Translations under genes and position numbers: made by a program
Part shown: one piece after another, positions 29,001 to 37,261 of the stretch
Layout of the letters: every line of letters begins with the position of its first letter
Numbering within the stretch: the first letter of the stretch is position 1
The notes under the pieces: model-generated
Databases searched by the model: none
Told to the model about the DNA's origin: nothing
Seen by the model: only the letters and a program-made list of their open reading frames with translations
Assembly: GCA_964494475.1 (NCBI GenBank)
Contig: CAZBRS010000008.1
Coordinates: 1-64,000, forward strand
Length of the DNA: 64,000 nt
Source of the DNA: CAZBRS01 sp964494475
GTDB lineage: Bacteria; Myxococcota_A; UBA9042; CAZBRS01
Direction of reading: 5' to 3'

Positions 29001-29103
29001 CATCGCGGCGGCGGCGCGCCTGCTCGGCATGAAGCGTCCGCGGCTCTCGCAGAAGATTCGTGAGCTCGACATCGATCTCGATCGCCTCAGGAGGCAGCCA
29101 TGA
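26026..29103 (+). CDS. TPR protein with degenerate sigma-54-activator-like AAA domain and Fis-type HTH
   Basis: A 1025-residue cytoplasmic regulator. After ~170 residues of unclear fold, Ala/Leu-rich TPR-like helical repeats run from about 220 to 690. An AAA-like domain at about 740-930 has Walker A G-P-A-G-A-G-K-S (about 766-773), but the Walker B region reads G-T-L-F-V-P-D instead of G-T-L-F-L-D-E, and the GAFTGA loop that contacts sigma-54 is absent. A Fis-type helix-turn-helix follows at about 975-1020 (Y-I-R-E-A-L, then A-A-A-R-L-L-G-M and L-S-Q-K-I). It should therefore bind DNA but probably cannot activate sigma-54 polymerase in the usual way. Start is GTG with GGGAGAG before it. Its stop overlaps the next lipoprotein gene. 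Confidence 0.75.
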   Translation: MLQPSLDRLRDALPTSPFAWVEGGVAFRDGAVEARTVAYDDELRGLPLGVAAERLAGAVVLVELVGPPDRATSRWLGGWVSAWGDLSDLLLPDEIVDFPRFVVYGVDLGDPLPGFTRVGVERLVERASRPEAAPGLPEPLPFEHLHPDLQDRLGWLAAVGAPLTTDELARLSGAVESVLVRERATLLRIGYLEPERSDWSLRPEAPVPAEVVLARAQTVRPLLEARYAATGSPALAARLLELALRRGEPLEAGLANAVLLNLLAAGRAAAAAELSQRLLEGGASAPGLVSLAARALRESGDLAGAARLLASASADDEAARLEHARLLLAAGDLPGALARLAGARGLEARLLEGTTLLEAGRGADAERALASLGALPSDTPDGLRAEVDNLRGKIALHLGNRPAALACFDRLCASPLPVMRARGFHNKALLRLAEGDHRRAIDLWQRTHAITSEAGQWYGAALALYNVGVAYEYLGNYGVALRFLRDALAAFRSGGYRSEIALALTGIADLYLTLGRLRGSRAILAAAARLAREQQNSLQELRVALREARLDVEDGDAERAVARLDALEPFLTDQGAPSDRCQALLLLVEARLRQGGGAELKGRLADLLALGPAVLDAEQIGWLRLAAGQLRRDAGEAEAGFLVVERTGNPWAAFRAAGSVADLYRALGDESRHARWREVAEQWLDRFRRRVPGEFAAGLDGRPDVRRHRNLRAGCLLADPKRLEARRAALARSRYAWLVGTSGALLDTLARVEEVALLDPAPVLLRGPAGAGKSGFARALHAVSPRAAGPFVVLPRGAVSGRCLSDAQLSEAEGGTLFVPDATALPDATLATLARLVRAPGSARTAGVRRIADVRVVLGLDDEGSGAGAGLPPVLGLVSGVIELRIPGLAARRSDVPSLVAAFLAELNLRHRTQRSLPDPVQAELSRRAWPGEARALCDEVHRLYWNPEATAQRPGARAGAEPATFPIDLNQVKTDLETRYIREALVKTDANIAAAARLLGMKRPRLSQKIRELDIDLDRLRRQP

Positions 29104-29393
29104 AGCCGTTCCTCGTCCTCGCGTTGCTCGGGTTCGCGCTCGCCTTCGGGGTCGCGGGCTGCGACTATGGCTACGCCGAAGGTGAAGACCCCAGCCAAGT
29201 CGACGAGTCGTGGGGAATGGAAGAATACGGGCTGCGCGTCGACGACGAGGCCGAGGGCGAGCGGCTCGAGCCGGTCAGCCTCCCGGCGGCGCCGGGGGTG
29301 CCGCTCTCGGTCCGTTACGTGCAGGTCCCGAACCCTTCGTCGTCGGGCTCCCTGCCCGTCCAGCACCCCGATCCCAAGCCCTGGAAGAAATAG
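29100..29393 (+). CDS. Small acidic lipoprotein
   Basis: A 97-residue lipoprotein: signal peptide ending in the lipobox V-A-G-C21, then an acidic, Pro-rich chain without a recognisable fold and a basic K-K end. The ATG overlaps the stop of the TPR regulator gene (ATGA) and has AGGAGG at ideal spacing, so the two are one operon. It may be the envelope-side sensor or target of that regulator, but only position supports this. Confidence 0.7.
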   Translation: MKPFLVLALLGFALAFGVAGCDYGYAEGEDPSQVDESWGMEEYGLRVDDEAEGERLEPVSLPAAPGVPLSVRYVQVPNPSSSGSLPVQHPDPKPWKK

Positions 29394-29408
29394 CCTGCTC
29401 TCCTCGAT

Positions 29409-29437
29409 TTGACACCCCCCTGCTACGCCCGGATAAT
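29409..29437 (+). promoter_or_regulatory. Strong promoter of the FG-GAP lipoprotein gene
   Basis: TTGACA (29409-29414), 17 bases, GATAAT (29432-29437, five of six), 34 bases before the ATG. This is the best housekeeping-type promoter match in the window. Confidence 0.7.
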
Positions 29438-29470
29438 CTTCAACGGTGTTCTCTGCCCTATCGGAGGCCC

Positions 29471-32400
29471 ATGCGCTCGCATTCGTTGCCGGGGCTCCCG
29501 GCCTTGATCCTCGGGGTCGTGCTCCTGGTCGGCTGTTCGGGAAAGACCAACGGGGAGCCGGACGACGTTCCACGCACCGATCTGCAGGACTCGCTCGACC
29601 AGGCCGAGGACCCGGACCTCGACGCAGCCGACCTCGACGCCACCGAGACCGTCTCGCCGTCGGCGAAGCCCAAGGTCGTGATCCAGAGCCACAAGACGGG
29701 CGACGTGATCGAGGGCCGGCCTCGCGTCACGGTCGAGGCCACGCACCCCTGCGGCATCGCCAGCGTCAGCGTCAGGCTGTCGTGGCCCGCGTCCTCGTCG
29801 GTCAAGAGCGCGGACGGGGCGCCGCTCGGCTCCATCCTGTTCAAGGAGTGCCCCAACACCGACCTGTCGAAGACGCAGTTCGAGTGCCGGATGGACGACA
29901 CCAGCACCTTCCCCGAGGGCTCGCACGACAAGGACGACCACGACATCTCGGGCGACGCCGTGCCAGACGGCCCGGTCACGCTCGTGGTGGTCGCCACGTC
30001 GGCCTGTGACGAGGGCCCCACGACGGGCCTGGCCGGGGTCAGCGTGGTGCTCGACAACCACGGGCCCGCGATCCACCTGATCTCGCCCACGGGCGAGGAG
30101 AAGGACTGCCTGACCGACGAGCTGCGCATCGAGCTGTGGATCGAAGACGCCGTCTCGGGGCTCGTCGGCGCCGAGATCGAGGTCTTGGTCGACGACGAGC
30201 GCGTCGCCACCCCGGACCCCAAGGACGCGACGAAGGCGAACCCGTTCGTGATCCTGCACCACCTCGAGGGGATCACCGATGGAGCGGTCACGGTCGTGGT
30301 GACGGCCACGGACAAGAACGGCAACGAGACCGAGGTCGAGGTCGAGGTGTGCGTCTCGCTGGTGCCCGTGTACCGCATCGTGCAGAAGGTGGGTCCGAAG
30401 GACGATCACAACGAGTTCCTCTCGACCGCCATCCGCTGGATTGACTTCGGCGTCTTCGAGTTCGACGGCGACGAGGAACCCGTCGTGTTGCTGGCCACCA
30501 CGAACGGAGTCTACGCGTCCAAGCTCACGCCGCAGGGCCTGCCCAAGAACTTCGAGCAGCTCACCAACCGGCAGGCCGAGTTCGTGAAGGCCGTCCCCAG
30601 TCGCATGGCGGACAAGGACTATCCCTTCGCCCTGGTCGTGGTCGAGCTGCTCGCGTCGGGCGACGCCGGGCTGGTCGTCTACGAAGACCCCTACAGCGTC
30701 GACGGTCATTCCCTGCCGCCGGTCGCGGCCGAGGGGGCCGAGGTGGTCGACGCGGCCGAGGTGGTCGACGCGGCCGAGGTGGTCGACGCGGTCACCGACG
30801 CGGCGGCGATCGCCGACGGGGCCGAGGTCGCCGAGGTGGTCGAGCCCAAACCACTGGAATACGACCGGGGTCTCGTCGTGGAGACGAACGTGCTGAAGGG
30901 CGTTGTCACCGCGGTCTGGATGGGCGATCTGGTCGGCCCCGACGCCGACGACGGGGGGACCCCCGAGGTGGTGATCGGCACCGAAGACCCGACGACCGGC
31001 CTGCAGATCTACGCGGGCGACGATGGGCTCGAGCGCTGGTTCTCGGCCGTCCCGATCGACGAGGTCGCGGGCGTCGACAAGACCGTGACCATCGTCGTGG
31101 CCGATATGGACGGGGACGGCCTGAAGGACATCACGGTGGGCCGCGAGCCGACCGGCGAGTTCAAGGGCTTCAAGCAGACTCGCCAGTACGAAGAGGGCAA
31201 GTTCGCGTGGACGCAGAACCACATTCCGGATTGCGGAGACGCGGACGGAGCCAACGTGGCCGACATGACCGGCCTGGCGGTGGCCGAGTTGCTCGGTGGC
31301 GACGAGGTGCCCGAGGTCGTCGCGGTCAGCGCCAAGCTGAGCACCGTCGCCGTACTCCAACGCGACAAGTCCGGCCTGACCATGGGCGACACCTACGCGT
31401 GCCTGCCCCAGGCCTTCGCGGCCCAGGGTGCCTTCCAGCAGTTGCTGCTGTTGGGATCCGAGCCCGGCAAGGTGCTGGTGACCGATCTCGATCGCGATGG
31501 TCTGTCGGAGCTCGTGGTCCTGAACAAGGGCTCGGGCAACGTGGCCGTGCTCGAAGACTATGCCCCCGAGGCGACGCTGTTTCAGGTGGCCGAGAGCAAG
31601 GTCGTCTACTACAACGTGGGCCCCGACCCCTTCCGCGTCTGGCGCTTCGACCAGGACCAGGACGGCTGCGACGACCTGCTGGTCATCCACGAGGGCTCGG
31701 CGGTCTACTCGTGGCTGCGCAACCCGGCCTGCGACGGCAACCTGGTTGCGGCCGTCGACTCACCCTGCCCCATCGATCCGAACGATCCAGGCGGCCGCCT
31801 CGCGCCTTTCGAGCTCGGGGTCGACGACATCGACCTGAAGCCCGACGCCTTCGACGACGTCGTTCTGCTCACCGAGACCATCAATGTCCCCGACGCGGTG
31901 GGTAAACCCGTGCCGTACTATCCGCTCTGGTTCTACGCGTCGCGTACGCAGGGTGGTGACGGCATCGTGTCGACCGCCGAGGGCGCGGGCCTGCTCCCCC
32001 CCGAGTATGCGTGGTCCGTGACCGACTTCGCCCTCGGCAACGTGGCGAAGACCAGCCACCCCGACGTGCTGGTGGCGTTCTCCGCGCCGGTCGACACGCC
32101 GACCGACGACGATCCACCGGACGACGTCCCGGAAGAGGCGAAGGAGCCGTTGTCGCGCAATGCCATCGCCGCCATGTACTGGGCCGGCGACGACGACATG
32201 TTCCTGCCGGTCCCCGCCATCGACACGGTGCCGTTCTACGCCGAACCTGTCGCGATCGCGCTGGGCGACGTACACAGCCTGACCCCCGACAACATGGTCG
32301 ACTTCGTGACCGTCCACGCCGAGAAAGGGGTGCCGGGCTCCGAAGGGTACCGACCGCCGAGGGTCGCCTCGTATCAGGTGAACGCGAGCGGTACGGGAGC

Positions 32401-33103
32401 TCCGTTCCTCAAGCGCGACACGAAGGTGGGCGAGCCCGATGGCGTCGGCAACGGGCCGATCGATGCCGTGATGGGGCCGGTCACTCCCCTCGGCGACGAG
32501 TTGAACGACGTGCTGGTCGTCAACCGCCAGAACCAGGACGTGAGCGTCTACATGGGCACGAACCAGGGCCTGTTCGCCGATGCCTTCCCCGCGTTCGGGC
32601 TGGGCGTCGAGCCCCTCGCGGTCGAGCTGGTCGACTGGAACGCCGATTGTTTCCTCGACGTCGCCATCCTCACGGCCGACAACCTGGCCGTCGCCTACTG
32701 GAACGATATCGCCGAGGTGTTCGAGCCCGCGGCCTTCTTCTACGCCGACGACGAGGCCATCTCCCTGGGCGTCAAGAACGACGCCGTGAAGGGCGCGGTC
32801 GAGCTGCTGGTCAGCGACACCAATCACGACTGCCGCGACGATCTGGTCGTGCTCAACAAATCGCGCAGCCAGGTTCACGTGTTCGTGTCGTCGGGGACGA
32901 AGGCCCCGGGCGTCGCGCGCCCCATCCCGCCGGTGGCCTTCCCCACCGGTTCGGGTCCGATCCGCCTGGCCAAGGGAGACCTGAACGGCGACGCGTGCGA
33001 GGATCTGGCCGTGCTGAATGGCAAGGGCGAGTCGATAACGGTGCTGATCAGCGGCAACTGCGTAGCGTGCACGCCCCCGGTCGACTGCTCCGGGAACCCT
33101 TGA
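29471..33103 (+). CDS. Large FG-GAP/VCBS-repeat lipoprotein
   Basis: A 1210-residue surface lipoprotein. The lipobox is L-V-G-C22, followed by an acidic linker. Residues ~70-310 look like Ig-like domains (G-I-A-S-V-S-V-R-L, G-P-A-I-H-L-I-S-P). From ~320 on, FG-GAP/VCBS-type blades carry calcium motifs of the DxDxDGxxD type, such as D-M-D-G-D-G-L-K-D, D-L-D-R-D-G-L-S-E, D-Q-D-Q-D-G-C-D-D and D-L-N-G-D-A-C-E-D. This suggests an integrin-like propeller for binding or adhesion outside the cell. A short low-complexity stretch (V-V-D-A-A-E repeated) falls near residue 425. The ATG has CGGAGG before it and its own strong promoter. It converges with the kinase gene. Confidence 0.8.
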   Translation: MRSHSLPGLPALILGVVLLVGCSGKTNGEPDDVPRTDLQDSLDQAEDPDLDAADLDATETVSPSAKPKVVIQSHKTGDVIEGRPRVTVEATHPCGIASVSVRLSWPASSSVKSADGAPLGSILFKECPNTDLSKTQFECRMDDTSTFPEGSHDKDDHDISGDAVPDGPVTLVVVATSACDEGPTTGLAGVSVVLDNHGPAIHLISPTGEEKDCLTDELRIELWIEDAVSGLVGAEIEVLVDDERVATPDPKDATKANPFVILHHLEGITDGAVTVVVTATDKNGNETEVEVEVCVSLVPVYRIVQKVGPKDDHNEFLSTAIRWIDFGVFEFDGDEEPVVLLATTNGVYASKLTPQGLPKNFEQLTNRQAEFVKAVPSRMADKDYPFALVVVELLASGDAGLVVYEDPYSVDGHSLPPVAAEGAEVVDAAEVVDAAEVVDAVTDAAAIADGAEVAEVVEPKPLEYDRGLVVETNVLKGVVTAVWMGDLVGPDADDGGTPEVVIGTEDPTTGLQIYAGDDGLERWFSAVPIDEVAGVDKTVTIVVADMDGDGLKDITVGREPTGEFKGFKQTRQYEEGKFAWTQNHIPDCGDADGANVADMTGLAVAELLGGDEVPEVVAVSAKLSTVAVLQRDKSGLTMGDTYACLPQAFAAQGAFQQLLLLGSEPGKVLVTDLDRDGLSELVVLNKGSGNVAVLEDYAPEATLFQVAESKVVYYNVGPDPFRVWRFDQDQDGCDDLLVIHEGSAVYSWLRNPACDGNLVAAVDSPCPIDPNDPGGRLAPFELGVDDIDLKPDAFDDVVLLTETINVPDAVGKPVPYYPLWFYASRTQGGDGIVSTAEGAGLLPPEYAWSVTDFALGNVAKTSHPDVLVAFSAPVDTPTDDDPPDDVPEEAKEPLSRNAIAAMYWAGDDDMFLPVPAIDTVPFYAEPVAIALGDVHSLTPDNMVDFVTVHAEKGVPGSEGYRPPRVASYQVNASGTGAPFLKRDTKVGEPDGVGNGPIDAVMGPVTPLGDELNDVLVVNRQNQDVSVYMGTNQGLFADAFPAFGLGVEPLAVELVDWNADCFLDVAILTADNLAVAYWNDIAEVFEPAAFFYADDEAISLGVKNDAVKGAVELLVSDTNHDCRDDLVVLNKSRSQVHVFVSSGTKAPGVARPIPPVAFPTGSGPIRLAKGDLNGDACEDLAVLNGKGESITVLISGNCVACTPPVDCSGNP
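30737..30790 (+). repeat. Three tandem 18-bp repeats inside the FG-GAP gene
   Basis: GCCGAGGTGGTCGACGCG is repeated three times without change (30737-30754, 30755-30772, 30773-30790), encoding A-E-V-V-D-A units. The period is a multiple of three, so copy-number changes would keep the frame. Confidence 0.85.
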
Positions 33104-33125
33104 TCGTCGCGCCGGTCGCCCGAGC

Positions 33126-34526
33126 TCACTTGGGCGGCTTGAGCTCGGCTCCCAGGATCTGCGACTTGCCGGCCCGGATGGTCACCTGGCGCGTCCATTC
33201 GCCGTGGCGCGGGTGGGTGACCCGGACGCGGTGGGTGCCGGCGGGCAGTTCGAGCTCCCGCAGGGGGGTCACGCCCCGATCGATGCCGTCGACCGTGACA
33301 TAGCCCCAGAACTTCGAGTTCACCGTGAGCGTTCCCGTGGGGCGCGGGCGCGTGCTCTTGGCGGTCGCTGGTTTCGGGCTCGTCGCCGCCGGCTCCGCGG
33401 TGGGGGTGAGGGGGAGGGGCGTGAGGGTGCGTTCGGGGCGCCGGCGATCCATGGGCACGGCGGCCACCGCGGGGGGAAGGCGCCACGCCAGGGCCCGGCG
33501 GCCGGCGCCGAGCACGTCGGGGAAGCGAGGCCCGGTGAGCACGTGCGTGCGCTGGAGCCGAGGCACGAGCACCGCCGCCGAGACCCCGCCCACGAGCAGC
33601 GCCAGCACCACGCCCAGCGCGACGCGGGTCCGGAGGGAGCGGAACCCCGGCAGGTGGCTGATCATGTAGGTGGAGCGCTCGGAGAACGTCTGCGACTCGC
33701 GCAGCAGGCGCCGCACCTCCTCGGCGCTCTGCAGGCGCCGCTCGGGGTCTTTTTCGAGCATGCGCGCGACCAGCGTGGCCAGGTTGCGCGAGACCTGGAT
33801 GCGGGGATCGAGGGTGGCGAGGTTCCGTGGCTCGTGGTGCAGGTGGCGGAACACGGTCTCGCGGAGGTCGGGCGTGCGGAAGGGATTGGACCCCGCCAGC
33901 ATCTCGTAGGCGATCACGCCGAGCGCGTAGAGGTCGGTCCGGGGGCCCACTCCCTTGGCCTGGATCTGCTCGGGCGCCATGTAGGTCGGCGTGCCGAGCA
34001 GCAGGCCTTCGGCCGTCAGGGACTCCTCGCCGTGCATCTGCTTCAGGAGCCCGAAGTCGATGAGCACGGCGCGGCGGTCGTCGCCGTGCCCCACGAGCAG
34101 CACGTTCGAGGGCTTGAGATCGCGGTGCACCACGCCCGCGGCGTGGCTGGCCTCGAGCGCGCGGCACAGGTCGACCAGGAGCGGGACGGCCTCCTCGGCC
34201 GGCAGGCGACCGCGCTCCTTCAGGAGGTCGGTCAGCGTGGCGCCCTCGAGATACTCCATCACGATGTAGAGGTTGCCGGACGAGTCTTCGTGGAAGTCGT
34301 GGTACGTGACCACGTTGGGGTGTCGCAGCCCCGCGACCACCAGGGCTTCCTTGCGGAAGCGCGCCTTGGCGGTCTCGTCGGCCGCGAGCGCCGCTCGGAT
34401 GGTCTTGATGACCACCTTGCGGCCCAGCGAGACCTGCTCGGCCAGCAGCACTTCGCCGAAGCCGCCGCGTCCGATCGTCTTCAGGATCCGGTAGCTGTCT
34501 TCGAGCCGGAAGCCGCCCGTGGGCAT
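33126..34526 (-). CDS. Serine/threonine protein kinase with transmembrane segment and PEGA domain
   Basis: A 466-residue Hanks-type kinase. The glycine loop is G19-R-G-G-F-G-E-V, the ATP lysine K41, the catalytic loop H134-R-D-L-K-P-S-N and the magnesium motif D157-F-G159, with A-P-E at about 184; all are intact, so it should be active. A transmembrane segment at about 300-322 places the kinase inside. The C-terminal ~70 residues (about 395-466) form a PEGA-like domain outside, with V-D-G-I-D-R-G-V-T-P-L and P-A-G-T-H-R-V-R-V. It lies four bases after a gene for a secreted protein, likely the same operon. Targets are unknown; the PP2C phosphatase at 44159 is a candidate counterpart. Confidence 0.93.
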   Translation of the reverse strand: MPTGGFRLEDSYRILKTIGRGGFGEVLLAEQVSLGRKVVIKTIRAALAADETAKARFRKEALVVAGLRHPNVVTYHDFHEDSSGNLYIVMEYLEGATLTDLLKERGRLPAEEAVPLLVDLCRALEASHAAGVVHRDLKPSNVLLVGHGDDRRAVLIDFGLLKQMHGEESLTAEGLLLGTPTYMAPEQIQAKGVGPRTDLYALGVIAYEMLAGSNPFRTPDLRETVFRHLHHEPRNLATLDPRIQVSRNLATLVARMLEKDPERRLQSAEEVRRLLRESQTFSERSTYMISHLPGFRSLRTRVALGVVLALLVGGVSAAVLVPRLQRTHVLTGPRFPDVLGAGRRALAWRLPPAVAAVPMDRRRPERTLTPLPLTPTAEPAATSPKPATAKSTRPRPTGTLTVNSKFWGYVTVDGIDRGVTPLRELELPAGTHRVRVTHPRHGEWTRQVTIRAGKSQILGAELKPPK

Positions 34527-34530
34527 GCGG

Positions 34531-35277
34531 TTACTCGAGGGGGCTGCACAGCAGTTGGAAGCCGTCGACGAATTTGCCGGCTCCCCCGCGCACGCCGGTG
34601 CACACGTAGCCCTTGGGACAACTGGCCGCGAAGGGTGTGCCGCCGTAGCCGCCCACGTGGTCGGCGTAGGCCTGGCCGTCGCCCAGCTTGGGCTTGGTGC
34701 GCTCGCGCAGCGCGCGCTCGATCTCCTTGAGGGTCATGTTCTCGAGGCGATCGGCGTTGCGCGCGTGCTCGGCTTCGTAGGCCATGCCGGCCTTCTCGGC
34801 GTACGACCCGCCCCCGGCGGCGGCGGCCGGCGCCGTGGTGGTGAGCCGGACCGGAGTCGCTACCGCCACGGGGGCCTCGGCGCCCTCCTTGAGGGCGGCG
34901 AACTCGGCCGTGGTGACCACGCGCAGGGGCTTCAGCGCCTCGCGGAAGAACTCGGGGCCCTTGGGCACCGAGAGGGCCACGAAGGAGCCCTCGAAGCGCA
35001 CGTCGTCGGGCACCGCGTTGCGTGCTCCCAGCGTGGCCAGGAACGTGCCTTCCTCGACGAACACGAACTGCGTCTCGCTCCACAGGGGCTTGCCGCCCTT
35101 GGCCTCGCGATGCAGCGCGAACGTCAGGCGGACCATGCCGAAGAAGGGGCTCCCGTCGGGGCCCATCAGTTGCCCGCGGTACGCGACCGACCTGGCGTCG
35201 GCGCCCGAGGGCAGGAGCAGCAGGGTAGCCAGGCCCAGCAGGGCCAGGCGGTGCGTGAGGGACGAACCGGTCATCAT
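34531..35277 (-). CDS. Secreted protein of unknown function
   Basis: A 248-residue exported protein. The signal peptide has a hydrophobic core L-A-L-L-G-L-A-T-L-L-L-L-P and probable cleavage after A-D-A. The mature part starts with a beta-rich domain of ~95 residues (V-A-Y-R-G-Q-L, then L-W-S-E-T-Q-F-V-F-V), a type seen in phage-tail-like or choice-of-anchor secreted proteins, followed by an Ala/Thr-rich linker, a charged helical segment and a Cys-containing C-terminus. I chose the first of two adjacent ATGs (35275-35277) because GGAGG stands seven bases before it. It leads the operon with the Ser/Thr kinase and has its own promoter. Confidence 0.65.
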   Translation of the reverse strand: MMTGSSLTHRLALLGLATLLLLPSGADARSVAYRGQLMGPDGSPFFGMVRLTFALHREAKGGKPLWSETQFVFVEEGTFLATLGARNAVPDDVRFEGSFVALSVPKGPEFFREALKPLRVVTTAEFAALKEGAEAPVAVATPVRLTTTAPAAAAGGGSYAEKAGMAYEAEHARNADRLENMTLKEIERALRERTKPKLGDGQAYADHVGGYGGTPFAASCPKGYVCTGVRGGAGKFVDGFQLLCSPLE

Positions 35278-35302
35278 GGCGATTCCTCCAGCGAACCGAC
35301 AA

Positions 35303-35331
35303 AACGTACGATGGCTGGAGTTGGCTGTCAA
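35303..35331 (-). promoter_or_regulatory. Putative promoter of the secreted protein-kinase operon
   Basis: On the minus strand, TTGACA (35326-35331), 17 bases, TACGTT (35303-35308). It is divergent from, and just left of, the promoter at 35353. Confidence 0.55.
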
Positions 35332-35352
35332 CCGCGTCCGACGCCGTGCCGG

Positions 35353-35382
35353 TTGACGCTGGCGTGGCGGGGGAGGTATCCT
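35353..35382 (+). promoter_or_regulatory. Putative promoter of the acyl-CoA synthetase operon
   Basis: TTGACG (35353-35358), 18 bases, TATCCT (35377-35382, four of six). It precedes the ATG at 35408 and is the only evident promoter for the four-gene operon to 43617. Confidence 0.55.
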
Positions 35383-35407
35383 CTGCTCCGATCCTCACGT
35401 GGTGACC

Positions 35408-37261
35408 ATGAAGAAAGACAACCTCGTCCGGCTCTTCCGCCGACAGTCCTGGAAGCAACGCGACGCCGTCGCGATCCGCCACCGCCGCGACGGCCTGTGG
35501 CAGTCCATCTCCTGGAAGCGCTGGGAAGACGACGCGACCGCGGTCGCGGCGGGGCTGCTCTCGCTGAACGTGAAGCCCGGCGATACGGTGGGCCTCCTCT
35601 CGCGCAACTGCGGCGCCTGGCTGGTGTCCGAAGTGGGCATTCTGATGGCGGGGGCGGTGCCCGTGCCCATCCCCATCGGGCTCACGGAGGCCGAGCTCGG
35701 GCACGTGGTCCGCGACAGCCGCGCCCGCACGGTGCTGGTCGACGCTCCCCACAACCTGGTGCGCTTGCAGCGCGCGGTGCAGGGCGGCGAGCTCCCCTTC
35801 GAGAAGGTCATCGTCTTCGACGACGAGGGTATCGTCCCGGCCGGCGAGCGAAAAGGCGATGTCTATGGGCTCTCCGAGCTCTTTCCCACGGGCGACCCCT
35901 CCTGGCTGGTGCGCTTCGACGAGTTCCTCGAGTACGGGCGCGAGCAGCAGCCCCGCTTCCAAGACGAGCTCGAGCGGCTGCGCGAGGCGGCGCTCTGCCC
36001 CGAGGATCCCGCCCTCGTGATCTACACGTCCGGGACCACCGGCGTGCCGCGGGGCGTCGTGCTCTCGCACGGCAACCTGCTGTTCGAGATCGAGCGCCTG
36101 GCCGAGGCCATCCCCATCGACGAGAGCGACGAGCAGTTGCTGTTCCTGCCCCTGTCGCACATCCTCGGCAACGTCGTGTGCAAGTCGGCGTTCCTGACGG
36201 GCAGCCGCGTCGCCATCGGCGAGGGCGTGCCGCACCTGCTGGAGAACATCCGCGAGGTGAACCCCACCTACATGACCACGGTGCCGCTCTTCTGCGAAAA
36301 GCTGGTCGAGCGCGTCTCGTCCATCGCCCGCGAGCGCGGCCTGCTGGGCGGCCTCACCTTCGACTGGGCGCGCTCGGTGTCCGACACCGGCCGACGTCGC
36401 CGGGGCCTGGCGGGCCTCGGCGGCCTGCTCGACAAGGTGCAGGGGGCCGTGGCCGAGCAGTTGGTGCTGAAGGATTTGCGGCGCATCATGGGCTCGCGGC
36501 TGCGCTTCCTCATCTCCGGCGGGGCGCACCTGTCCCCCGGCGTGGGCGAGTTCCTGCACTCGATCGGCATCCCCGTGCTCGAGGGCTACGGCCTGACCGA
36601 GACCACCGCCGCCACGCACGTGAACCGCCCCGACGCGCCCGAGTACGGCAGCGTGGGTCTGCCGCTGCGCGGCGTCGATTGCCGCATCGCGGCCGACGGC
36701 GAGATCCAGGTGCGCGGGGGCAACGTGATGCAGGGCTACTTCCACGACGAGGCGGGCACGCGCGACGTGTTCACCTCCGACGGGTGGTTCCGCACGGGCG
36801 ACGTGGGCGTCATGGACGAGACCGGGCGACTGACCGTGACGGGCAAGGCCAAGGACCTGCTGGTCACGAGCAACGGCCGCAACATCTCGCCCTCGAAGAT
36901 CGAGAGCGTGCTGCGCAACAGCCCGTACGTCCGGCAGGCCGTGGTCTTCGGCGACAACCGGCCCTTCCTGGTGGCGCTGGTCGTGCTCGACGAGGAGGCC
37001 ACGCGCGAGTTCGCCCGCAGCCGCGCCATCGAGGCCGCCGACCTGGCCGCGCTGGCGCGAAACCCCGACGTGTACCGCCTGATCGAGCAGGAGATCGAGG
37101 GTCGCTGCCGCGATCTGCCGGCCTTCGAGCGCGTGCGCAAGTTCGCGCTGCTGCCCCGCGACCTGTCGGGCGAGGCCGGCGAGGTCACCCAGACCCTGAA
37201 GCTGCGCCGCGACGTGATCGGCAAGACGTACGCTGCCCTCATCGAGAGCTTCTATGGCTGA
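35408..37261 (+). CDS. AMP-forming acyl-CoA synthetase
   Basis: A 617-residue ANL-family enzyme. Core motifs are Y-T-S-G-T-T-G-V-P-R-G near 207-217, Y-G-L-T-E-T-T-A near 395 and G-D-V-G-V near 464, with the late G-K-A-K-D-L. Compared with the synthetase at 21773 it has a longer segment after the P-loop. It opens a tight operon with a polyprenol-phosphate mannosyltransferase, an EndoQ-UvrD protein and a hydrolase. Two in-frame GTG codons lie six and nine bases upstream of the ATG chosen, so the true start may be up to three codons longer. Its end overlaps the next gene by eight bases. Confidence 0.88.
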   Translation: MKKDNLVRLFRRQSWKQRDAVAIRHRRDGLWQSISWKRWEDDATAVAAGLLSLNVKPGDTVGLLSRNCGAWLVSEVGILMAGAVPVPIPIGLTEAELGHVVRDSRARTVLVDAPHNLVRLQRAVQGGELPFEKVIVFDDEGIVPAGERKGDVYGLSELFPTGDPSWLVRFDEFLEYGREQQPRFQDELERLREAALCPEDPALVIYTSGTTGVPRGVVLSHGNLLFEIERLAEAIPIDESDEQLLFLPLSHILGNVVCKSAFLTGSRVAIGEGVPHLLENIREVNPTYMTTVPLFCEKLVERVSSIARERGLLGGLTFDWARSVSDTGRRRRGLAGLGGLLDKVQGAVAEQLVLKDLRRIMGSRLRFLISGGAHLSPGVGEFLHSIGIPVLEGYGLTETTAATHVNRPDAPEYGSVGLPLRGVDCRIAADGEIQVRGGNVMQGYFHDEAGTRDVFTSDGWFRTGDVGVMDETGRLTVTGKAKDLLVTSNGRNISPSKIESVLRNSPYVRQAVVFGDNRPFLVALVVLDEEATREFARSRAIEAADLAALARNPDVYRLIEQEIEGRCRDLPAFERVRKFALLPRDLSGEAGEVTQTLKLRRDVIGKTYAALIESFYG

